From Clostridia bacterium (GTDB taxonomy: Bacteria; Bacillota; Clostridia; Oscillospirales; CAG-272), in assembly GCA_017452335.1 (NCBI GenBank), contig JAFTMP010000028.1:1-5000 (forward strand): a stretch of DNA of 5,000 nucleotides. Reading direction: 5' to 3'. The stretch's first letter is position 1, and every line of letters begins with the position of its first letter. This document shows positions 1 through 5,000 of this stretch, one piece after another. Made by a program: the position numbers and the translations under genes. The notes beneath the pieces were generated by a model. That model was not told where the DNA came from. It ran no database searches and worked only from the letters and a program-made list of their open reading frames with translations.

Positions 1-893
1 GGGAAGCCCAAATGAAGCTTTCCGCCCGCCTCCTTATAGAAATAAAGGCTGGCAAAGCCCACGTCTCTGTTCTTGGAAAACTCTTGCAAAAGATACATAT
101 CCACAAGACTTGAAAGATCTATATACTCTTCGATCCGTTCCCGCTCTCCCGACAAAACCGCATCGTCTGCCTTCTGCATATAATCCTTGATAAAGGCATT
201 TTGCTCTTCATTTTCCACATGGCTCTTGATGGCAAAGGGCACCGCCCAATCGTTTACATAAAAGTACTCGTATTTGTGCTCCGCCTCCGATTTGGCGCGT
301 TTATCCAGCTCCAGCAGGTAGTTGTTGTCAACCTGCCCGCTCTCATCCTCCAGATCAAGACGGTTTTTACCAAATTCAACGGTCTCGCAAAGCATATACA
401 TGCCGTTATACTCGCCGTTTAAATAGAGCTGTACAAAGCTGCAATCGGTCACCGCCTGCATGCCCAGCTCCTTGGCAAGAGAAAACATGGCGTAATTTCG
501 AAGCATAGACTTTTCTCTGGCGTTGGAGATCAGCGCCCAGTCCTTATCGCCTCCGTCACCGGTTCCCAGCAAATTGGTCTTCAAGTCCAGCTTGATGCGG
601 TAAGATTTTTTCTCGCAAAAATCCCAGGTGGAGTTTCCTCTTCCTCGAATGCGCCCTGTGAGGGAGGTGAGGTTATACTGCTCTTGCGCGCATCCCGTCA
701 CCGTCAAGCGCATGGTCAGATACTCACTGCGGCTGACGATCTCTTCCCCGTCCTGTGTCTCAATATAAATCGTGGGAAGGCTCGTTTTCTCGGCGCCCTC
801 GCCAAGCTCCCGCCATTGACTGCTGCAGGAGGCAAAGCAAAGCACCATAACCGCTGAAAGAAGCAATGCCGCGCCTCTTCTGATTGTTTTCAT
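1..893 (-). CDS. CotH-family (spore coat kinase-like) lipoprotein, N-terminal 297 residues, C-terminus outside window
   Basis: Seen: an open frame runs from the ATG at 893 to the left edge with no stop. Residues 1-23 form a lipoprotein-type signal peptide (KTIRR, hydrophobic stretch, then F-A-S-Cys23; Phe at -3 is atypical), predicting a lipid-anchored extracellular protein. CotH hallmarks follow in order: RGRGNSTW at 83-90, KKSYRIKL at 95-102, a GGDKDWALISN stretch at 114-124, a KSMLRN segment at 128-133, and LYLNGEYNGMYMLCE at 156-170. Family knowledge: CotH proteins are atypical secreted protein kinases, first described as phosphorylating spore coat proteins in Bacillus; many clostridial homologues are lipoproteins of unknown substrate. 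The catalytic DFD-type metal-binding motif normally lies further C-terminal and is beyond the window, so activity cannot be judged. The start is supported by AGAAAGG (902-908), 8 bases upstream. It lies 60 bases downstream of the large surface-protein gene on the same strand and is probably co-transcribed with it. Confidence 0.9.
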   Translation of the reverse strand, partial: MKTIRRGAALLLSAVMVLCFASCSSQWRELGEGAEKTSLPTIYIETQDGEEIVSRSEYLTMRLTVTGCAQEQYNLTSLTGRIRGRGNSTWDFCEKKSYRIKLDLKTNLLGTGDGGDKDWALISNAREKSMLRNYAMFSLAKELGMQAVTDCSFVQLYLNGEYNGMYMLCETVEFGKNRLDLEDESGQVDNNYLLELDKRAKSEAEHKYEYFYVNDWAVPFAIKSHVENEEQNAFIKDYMQKADDAVLSGERERIEEYIDLSSLVDMYLLQEFSKNRDVGFASLYFYKEAGGKLHLGF

Positions 894-914
894 TTCAAAA
901 ACCTTTCTGAAAGT

Positions 915-949
915 AAAGGGGAACTGCAAACGCCCTGCACTTCCCCTTT
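915..949 (-). terminator. Intergenic hairpin, possible partial terminator or attenuator between the two minus-strand genes
   Basis: Arms at 915-928 (AAAGGGGAACTGCA) and 936-949 (TGCACTTCCCCTTT) pair over 14 positions with a single mismatch (924/940), leaving a 7-base loop. In the minus-strand RNA the stem begins 4 bases after the stop codon of the large gene and is followed by TTTACTTTC, only a weak U-tract. On the plus strand the trailing sequence TTCTTT is somewhat more U-rich, but no plus-strand gene ends here. An alternative pairing of 912-918 with 952-958 could lengthen the stem with a bulge. Because no promoter is visible between the hairpin and the CotH-like gene, partial readthrough, or an mRNA-stabilising role, fits better than full termination. 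Confidence 0.6.
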
Positions 950-953
950 TTCT

Positions 954-3900
954 TTACTGAATTTCTTCCGCAGGCTCTTCTTCGGGCTCCTCGATTCTTT
1001 CAAACTGAGCCGTCAGTACGGTATCCTGCGTGGGTGCATCACTGCGTACCGCTTCGGTAACACCGTCGCTCCAGGAAACAAACCGATATCCTTCTTGCGC
1101 CACCGCGCTCACTTCACTACCGCTCTGTCCTACCTCAACAGTCTGCTCCGTTTCACCTAAGATGCTACCGCCCTCGCCCGCGCTATATTGCAAGCTCACC
1201 GTAACAGGCTCGGGGGTCTTGATCTCTTGGAAGATCGCCTCAAACGCCAGGTTTCCTTCGGGCGCATCGCATCTGGTAGGATTGGTATTTCCGTCACTCC
1301 AGGACACAAATTCATAGCCCTCCAAGGGTAGTGCCGTCACTTCGCTGCAGCTCTGACCTTCATAGACCTTTTGCTGAGCCACGCCCACAATACTGCCGCC
1401 CTCGCCTACCGTATAGATCACGGTATATTCATTGAGCTTTCTGAAATTTGCCGTTACTGTGGTATTGCCGTACACGATATCACTGCGGCTTGCCTCTGTC
1501 ACGCCATCGCTCCAGGATACAAACACATAGCCCTCCTGCGCCACTGCCATGACCGCAGAGGTTCGCTCGGAACAAACCAGCGTCTGCATGGTCATTCCCT
1601 CTATGGTTCCGCCGGCAGATGCCATATACTTGAAGGTGTAGGACGAGGTATCCTTTATGAAATTTGCCGTCAACTGCAGGCTGACATCGGAGGTGTCCTT
1701 TCTCTGCGCGCTGGTCACGCCGTCGCTCCAGGAAAGGAAGAGATAGCCGGGATTGGGCCTTGCGGTCACATATTCACCGCCCACGCCGGGAATCAGGGTT
1801 TGCGTACTGCTTCCCAAAATGCTTCCGCCCTCTGCAGCGCTGTACTCAATGGTGATCATGGGCGCGAAGATGGCAGTATATTCGGCATTTGCCGTCACCT
1901 TATCAGATCGGGACGCATTTTTATTGCCATCACTCCAGGAAACGAAATAATATCCCTTGGCGGGAACAGCAGTTACCGTGGAGGTGCTTTCGTTGTAGCG
2001 CTTGCTTTGGGTCTGTGCGCCGCTGATGCTTCCGCCCTCTCCCGCGCCATAAAGCACTGTATATACGTCAATGGTAAAGAGCTCAAACTCAGCCGTGATG
2101 GTGGTATTCAGCAATGCAACATCACTTCTTGTTGCAGTGGTTACGCCATCGCTCCATCTGACAAAGCGATATCCGGGGTTGGTTGCAACTGCCGTTACAG
2201 ATGCCGTTTTTTCACCGTGGGTCAACGTTTGCACGCTTGCCCCTTCAATTTTACCGTAAGAACCGCTTACTTTATAGGTAATCTTGTATTTTTGTGCGGT
2301 ATATCCACCGTTGGTATCGCGGATCGCCGTGGCAGGAAGTACCCCGCCCGCTACGTCTGCTTTATAATAATTCCATCCGGGAACATATTGATTGAGCAGA
2401 GCCGTTAACTGTGCAATATCAAAATCGGTCATTGCGGCGCGTTCTCTGATATCTGCCGCAGAAAGTAACTTTGCTTCGGGATCATCACTCTTGTAAAGCT
2501 TGCCGTTCTTTGCCCAAACATACCCTTCAAGAGGCGTGCAGTCCATATACAGCCAGCCAACACCGTAGTTTACCAACAGCCAGCAATGGGCTTCACTACC
2601 TGTGAGCTGACGGTTGACCTTAATGTGCTCAATAGAGAGTCTGTCAAGGATCACCGCCGTCATAGCGTAATAAGTCTCATGATTTCCGTTCTTCAATTTG
2701 AAGCCCCAATAGGCTTCGGTCTTGTAGTCACTGCCGTCGGTATTGGCATTTTCGGAGAGGAAACGGTAATTTCTGGTGATATAATCGTATACCTGAGAAA
2801 GCACCGAGAAGCGCGAAAGACCTGCGGTATCCAGGTTCTTCATCACGTCCTCAAAGAGGGCGTTCATCTCCTCCTCGCTCACCGCGGGACGAACCACTTT
2901 CACATACGCCGTTGCACTGGCTTGATTGCCTGCGGCGTCGCTGATCGTATAGGTCACGGGATAACCCCTGCCGCTTGAAATTTCGCTCAGCTTTACGGCG
3001 GATGTATCCACCGTGATCCGATCGTTTGAAATATGACCGTCTCTGCCGTCATAAACCGAAATGCCCGCCAGATAATCGGGTGCCACACCAAGAGTGGTTT
3101 CAAGATCCTTCACACCCGAAAAAACAGGTGCAATGGTATCTGCCCCTTCATTCTTATCGTATACAGTGACCGTGACCGAAACAGTGGTCTTGTTGCCGCC
3201 AAGGTCGGTGAGCACCAGAGAAAGAACCTTTTTCTCGGGCACTGTGAAAGCATAGTCCTCTGCATAAGTCACGCTGACTGCAGTGGCATCCTGCACGTTC
3301 TCAATAAAGATGGCAGGATCCTCGGGAAGAGCATCGCCCACATTGAAGGAAAATTCCTCATCCTTTACGGTGCCCACAGGGGCGATCGTGTCCTTTGCCG
3401 TGTAGTACATCAGATACGTTCCCCCAAACACCTCCACGCTGACGGGAATGCGTCCGGGAACGGTGGGCGCGGTGTGCCCTTCATCAAGCATTGCGGAGCA
3501 ACCGGGAAGCAGTTCCTCTGCAGAAGGGGCGATCTGTCCGATCTCGTAGGTATAGTCGCTGTTTAAACGGTCGGTCACATAATAGGATACATTGACGCGC
3601 AGGGTGTTTCCACCCAAGTCCTCCGCTTTAACTGCCACCTCGTGAATTCCTTCCTTGGCGGTGCTCATGGTGGCAATCAAGCTTACCTGCACCTTTGTGG
3701 CGTCGGTGATATGCTCCCTTGAAAGCAGCTCCTCCACAGGAACCTGCGCATCCTTTTTCACAAGAATGATGGGAAGCTGTCCAACCTTCGGAGGAGTTGT
3801 GTCCCGCACCTGCAGGGTCACAGTGCGCATACTGCCATCGCCCATGACCAAGGTGATCACATAATCCCCGGGTGTGTGCAGATCATAAACCGATTCTTCT

Positions 3901-4109
3901 AAAAGAGACACTGTTTCGTCCTTATCTCTTAAAAAGATCTCGGGTGAAAACTCCTCTCCTGCCTCGATCATACGGCTGGCATACACCGGACTTTGATTGC
4001 CCGATTTGCTCTGTCCCAACAGCACGCTGACCATCCATACGATCAAGCCTACGATCAGTCCTACCAGCAAAAACGTAAAAATAATTCTGAAAATTTTCGT
4101 TTTTTTCAT
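954..4109 (-). CDS. Membrane-anchored multidomain surface protein: Ig-like modules, transglutaminase-like domain, six divergent InlB B-repeats
   Basis: A 1051-residue protein. Residues 1-5 (MKKTK) are basic and 6-32 form a long hydrophobic segment without a lipobox or clear signal peptidase site, so it is most likely an N-terminal membrane anchor with the rest outside. Residues 39-406 hold about five beta-sandwich modules marked by D-T-x-x-P linkers (104, 240, 325) and D-x-x-GN motifs (164, 302, 391); the last resembles DUF5011-type bacterial Ig domains. Residues about 432-530 resemble a transglutaminase-like domain, with His508 and Asp523 kept but His477 in the place of the nucleophilic Cys. 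Residues 608-1036 are six InlB-type repeats. The tail (1037-1051) is strongly acidic; there is no LPXTG signal or C-terminal membrane segment. The ATG is preceded by AAAAGGAG (4117-4124), 7 bases away. The natural function is unknown; adhesion, envelope binding or scaffolding is inferred from the domains. The downstream CotH-like gene is probably in the same transcript. Confidence 0.93.
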   Translation of the reverse strand: MKKTKIFRIIFTFLLVGLIVGLIVWMVSVLLGQSKSGNQSPVYASRMIEAGEEFSPEIFLRDKDETVSLLEESVYDLHTPGDYVITLVMGDGSMRTVTLQVRDTTPPKVGQLPIILVKKDAQVPVEELLSREHITDATKVQVSLIATMSTAKEGIHEVAVKAEDLGGNTLRVNVSYYVTDRLNSDYTYEIGQIAPSAEELLPGCSAMLDEGHTAPTVPGRIPVSVEVFGGTYLMYYTAKDTIAPVGTVKDEEFSFNVGDALPEDPAIFIENVQDATAVSVTYAEDYAFTVPEKKVLSLVLTDLGGNKTTVSVTVTVYDKNEGADTIAPVFSGVKDLETTLGVAPDYLAGISVYDGRDGHISNDRITVDTSAVKLSEISSGRGYPVTYTISDAAGNQASATAYVKVVRPAVSEEEMNALFEDVMKNLDTAGLSRFSVLSQVYDYITRNYRFLSENANTDGSDYKTEAYWGFKLKNGNHETYYAMTAVILDRLSIEHIKVNRQLTGSEAHCWLLVNYGVGWLYMDCTPLEGYVWAKNGKLYKSDDPEAKLLSAADIRERAAMTDFDIAQLTALLNQYVPGWNYYKADVAGGVLPATAIRDTNGGYTAQKYKITYKVSGSYGKIEGASVQTLTHGEKTASVTAVATNPGYRFVRWSDGVTTATRSDVALLNTTITAEFELFTIDVYTVLYGAGEGGSISGAQTQSKRYNESTSTVTAVPAKGYYFVSWSDGNKNASRSDKVTANAEYTAIFAPMITIEYSAAEGGSILGSSTQTLIPGVGGEYVTARPNPGYLFLSWSDGVTSAQRKDTSDVSLQLTANFIKDTSSYTFKYMASAGGTIEGMTMQTLVCSERTSAVMAVAQEGYVFVSWSDGVTEASRSDIVYGNTTVTANFRKLNEYTVIYTVGEGGSIVGVAQQKVYEGQSCSEVTALPLEGYEFVSWSDGNTNPTRCDAPEGNLAFEAIFQEIKTPEPVTVSLQYSAGEGGSILGETEQTVEVGQSGSEVSAVAQEGYRFVSWSDGVTEAVRSDAPTQDTVLTAQFERIEEPEEEPAEEIQ
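1002..2288 (-). repeat. Six tandem divergent InlB B-repeats within the surface protein
   Basis: Six units of 67-69 residues lie in tandem: residues 608-676, 680-748, 751-817, 823-889, 894-960 and 969-1036 (bases 2082-2288, 1866-2072, 1659-1859, 1443-1643, 1230-1430 and 1002-1205). Each follows the same pattern: a Y-x-x-x-x-GEGGSI-x-G opening, a central Q, V-T-A before GY-x-F-V-S-WSDG, then R-S-D and a closing T-A-x-F. WSDG is present in all six, and the underlying DNA keeps a TGGAGYGAYGG core in all six. The pattern matches the family called divergent InlB B-repeat, small beta folds common in surface proteins of Bacillota and often used as stalks or binding modules. The first unit is the most diverged at its start (SGSYGKIEG). 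Confidence 0.9.
2520..2816 (-). other. Transglutaminase-like domain lacking the catalytic cysteine (residues about 432-530)
   Basis: The segment starts with a helical stretch (SVLSQVYDYITRNYRF), then GNHETYYAMTAVILDRL where active members carry a G-[DN]-C-x-x-[YF]-x-A helix, then AHCWLLVN with His508 and GWLYMDCTP with Asp523. The order and spacing fit the Cys-His-Asp triad of transglutaminase-core proteins, but the Cys position is His477, encoded by CAT at 2679-2681. No cysteine occurs anywhere from residue 205 to 508. Cys509 and Cys524 sit directly after the conserved His and Asp. Membership is assigned by motif recognition, without a profile search; loss of the usual thiol chemistry is inferred. 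Confidence 0.75.
2892..3995 (-). other. Tandem Ig-like / DUF5011-type module region (residues about 39-406)
   Basis: Roughly five modules of 60-85 residues can be delimited: about 39-103, 104-180, 181-240, 241-318 and 325-406. Several begin after a D-T-[TI]-[AP]-P linker and end with alternating hydrophobic strands such as TVTLQV, RVNVSYYV, SVTVTV and ATAYVKV. The last, with GISVYDGRDGHIS at 349-361 and YTISDAAGNQAS at 387-398, is the clearest DUF5011-like unit. These usually act as spacers or binding modules in Gram-positive surface proteins. Boundaries are approximate, and the third module is the least certain. Confidence 0.75.
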
Positions 4110-4126
4110 GTAAAAGCTCCTTTTAC
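4110..4126 (-). promoter_or_regulatory. Small hairpin enclosing the ribosome binding site of the surface-protein gene
   Basis: Arms 4110-4116 (GTAAAAG) and 4120-4126 (CTTTTAC) are perfectly complementary with a 3-base loop. In the RNA, GAG of the AAAAGGAG ribosome binding site lies in the loop and the preceding bases lie in the stem, directly next to the ATG. The stem is mostly A-U, so it should be weak; an effect on translation is only a possibility. Confidence 0.45.
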
Positions 4127-4156
4127 GCGGTACATATCTGAAAAGTCAATAAACTT

Positions 4157-4179
4157 ATATGATTCCTTCCTTATCATAT
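4157..4179 (-). promoter_or_regulatory. Candidate operator: perfect inverted repeat across the -10 box
   Basis: ATATGAT (4157-4163) and ATCATAT (4173-4179) are perfect inverted 7-mers separated by 9 bases (centre-to-centre 16 bases, about 1.5 helical turns). One arm overlaps the -10 box of the minus-strand promoter and the other lies just past the predicted start site near 4166. This position suits a repressor site, or a small 5'-leader structure, but the low complexity of the arms makes chance possible. No regulator gene lies in the window. Confidence 0.4.
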
Positions 4180-4201
4180 CACTTTTCTGCCCTTTTGTCA
4201 A
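4173..4201 (-). promoter_or_regulatory. Sigma-A-type promoter of the surface-protein gene
   Basis: On the minus strand, TTGACA (4196-4201) is followed by exactly 17 bases and TATGAT (4173-4178). A TG one base before the hexamer makes an extended -10. Transcription should start near 4166, giving a leader of about 57 bases before the ATG at 4109. It probably drives the large surface-protein gene and, by readthrough, the CotH-like gene. Confidence 0.85.
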
Positions 4202-4217
4202 CCTACCTGTTTTTACG

Positions 4218-4239
4218 GTTCATTTGCCAAACTGTGAAC
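4218..4239. promoter_or_regulatory. Weak dyad element between the two divergent promoters
   Basis: GTTCA (4218-4222) and TGAAC (4235-4239) flank an odd-centred inner palindrome TTTGCCAAA (4223-4231). The inner and outer arms are offset by three bases, so the dyad is imperfect. It lies between the two -35 boxes (4201 and 4285), where a shared activator or repressor could bind. It does not match a binding site that I recognise. Confidence 0.25.
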
Positions 4240-4284
4240 GACGCTTCTCCTGCACACACTTTTAGACAAAGACGCTCATTGCTC

Positions 4285-4313
4285 TTGACAAAACGGTAAA
4301 AAAAGGGTACAAT
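4285..4313 (+). promoter_or_regulatory. Sigma-A-type promoter of the aldose 1-epimerase gene
   Basis: TTGACA (4285-4290), a 17-base A-rich spacer and TACAAT (4308-4313) form a near-consensus promoter. The predicted start near 4320 leaves a leader of about 29 bases that carries AAGGAG (4333-4338) ahead of the ATG at 4349. No terminator-like or riboswitch-like structure is seen in this short leader. Confidence 0.85.
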
Positions 4314-4348
4314 AACTATATCATTATCAAACAAGGAGAACTGCTCTT

Positions 4349-5000
4349 ATGAATATTACTTCCCGCCTTTTTGGCAGACTGCCCGACGGCAGAAAAGTTG
4401 TTGCATATACCATTGAAAACACCATGGGCGCTTCGGTTACCCTTTTGAATTACGGCGGCATCATCCAGTCGCTCATCATGCCCGACCGTTTCGGACAGAT
4501 GAAGGATATTGTCTGCGGATATGACAATATTGACAGCTATTTAAGCGCGGCAGGCTATCAAGGCGCGCTCATCGGCAGATACAGCAACCGTATCGGAGGC
4601 GCGAAATTTACTCTTGACGGCAAGGAATATACCCTTTATGTCAACTCCGGTAAAAACGACTCCCTGCACGGCGGTAAAGAAGGCTTTAACACTAAGATCT
4701 GGGATGCCATCACTTTTGAAAACGAGAACGGTGCAGGCGTGCGCTTCTCCTATCTGTCTCCCGACGGAGAAGAGGGCTATCCCGGCGCACTCAACATGGA
4801 GGTGACCTACACCTTCACCGAAGATAACCGTCTAATCCTTTCCTACATGGCAGCAACCGACAAGCCCACCGTGTGCAATTTGACCAACCACGTATATTTT
4901 AACCTGGCAGGCGTGGACGGTCCTTCCGTAATGGATCACGAAATGTGGATCAACGCCGATTACTACACGCCTGTAGACGAAGATCAGATTCCCCTGCCCC
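4349..5000 (+). CDS. galM: Aldose 1-epimerase (mutarotase), N-terminal 217 residues, C-terminus outside window
   Basis: The frame is open from the ATG at 4349 to the right edge, with AAGGAG (4333-4338) 10 bases upstream. GalM-type enzymes interconvert the alpha and beta anomers of hexoses such as galactose and glucose in the cytoplasm, feeding the Leloir pathway and other sugar use. Family marks seen: LNYGGIIQSL at 33-42, GRYSNRIGGAKF at 76-87 including the substrate-contacting Asn80-Arg81, SLHGG with His107, GYPGALNMEVTY at 143-154, and the LTNHVYFNL block at 178-186 with His181, the expected general acid. The catalytic Glu of the family lies near the C-terminus, outside the window. Full-length members are about 340-350 residues, so roughly 60 percent is present. 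No signal peptide is seen. It has its own promoter and diverges from the surface-protein gene, so co-function with it is not implied. Confidence 0.95.
   Translation, partial: MNITSRLFGRLPDGRKVVAYTIENTMGASVTLLNYGGIIQSLIMPDRFGQMKDIVCGYDNIDSYLSAAGYQGALIGRYSNRIGGAKFTLDGKEYTLYVNSGKNDSLHGGKEGFNTKIWDAITFENENGAGVRFSYLSPDGEEGYPGALNMEVTYTFTEDNRLILSYMAATDKPTVCNLTNHVYFNLAGVDGPSVMDHEMWINADYYTPVDEDQIPLP

Noticed and set aside
201..422. A 73-codon plus-strand open frame
   Set aside because: It is antisense to the CotH-like gene, whose conserved motifs are clear on the minus strand.
1002..2288. CRISPR-like or mobile-element reading of the regularly spaced TGGAGYGAYGG cores
   Set aside because: The spacing (about 200-230 bases) and codon-phase conservation are explained by the six protein repeats; there are no short identical repeats with unique spacers, no terminal inverted repeats and no transposase.
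1371..2408. A 345-codon open frame on the plus strand
   Set aside because: It lies antisense inside the clear surface-protein gene, mostly across its repeats, which keeps the opposite frame open. Its protein shows no family marks, and it has no promoter of its own that I could see.
2586..3566. Two further plus-strand open frames (2586-2978 and 3033-3566)
   Set aside because: Both are fully antisense to the Ig-like and transglutaminase-like coding region and show no recognisable domain.
3993..4265. A 90-codon plus-strand open frame reaching into the control region
   Set aside because: It starts antisense to the membrane anchor and runs over the minus-strand promoter; the composition reads as reverse-complemented hydrophobic and A-T-rich sequence, not a protein.
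4614..4805. A 63-codon plus-strand open frame
   Set aside because: It lies in another frame inside the galM-like gene, which has the family motifs.

Overview
The window looks like part of a Bacillota chromosome, most likely an uncultured gut-type member of Clostridia. The evidence is textbook sigma-A promoters (TTGACA, 17-base spacer, TATAAT-like), strong AGGAG ribosome binding sites, a CotH-family lipoprotein, and a surface protein built from Ig-like, transglutaminase-like and divergent InlB B-repeat domains. This lineage call is inference from gene content and style; no rRNA or marker gene is present.

Layout. Positions 1-893 (minus) hold the N-terminal 297 residues of a CotH-family lipoprotein that runs off the left edge. 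Positions 894-953 are a short gap with a strong hairpin. Positions 954-4109 (minus) encode one 1051-residue membrane-anchored surface protein: N-terminal anchor, about five Ig-like modules, a transglutaminase-like domain and six InlB-type repeats, ending in an acidic tail. Positions 4110-4348 form a 239-base divergent control region with one promoter for each direction and several inverted repeats. Positions 4349-5000 (plus) hold the first 217 residues of an aldose 1-epimerase (galM-like), cut by the right edge.

How the genes relate. The surface protein and the CotH-like lipoprotein are co-directional and 60 bases apart, with no evident promoter between them, so they probably share the promoter at 4173-4201, with the intergenic hairpin possibly lowering expression of the second gene. 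Both should act outside the cytoplasmic membrane. The epimerase is a cytoplasmic sugar enzyme transcribed away from them and is probably functionally unrelated.

The most notable point is that the transglutaminase-like domain has His477 where the catalytic Cys is expected, and no Cys at all in residues 205-508, while the expected His508 and Asp523 are kept. It looks like a non-catalytic module, made beside a predicted secreted CotH-type kinase.
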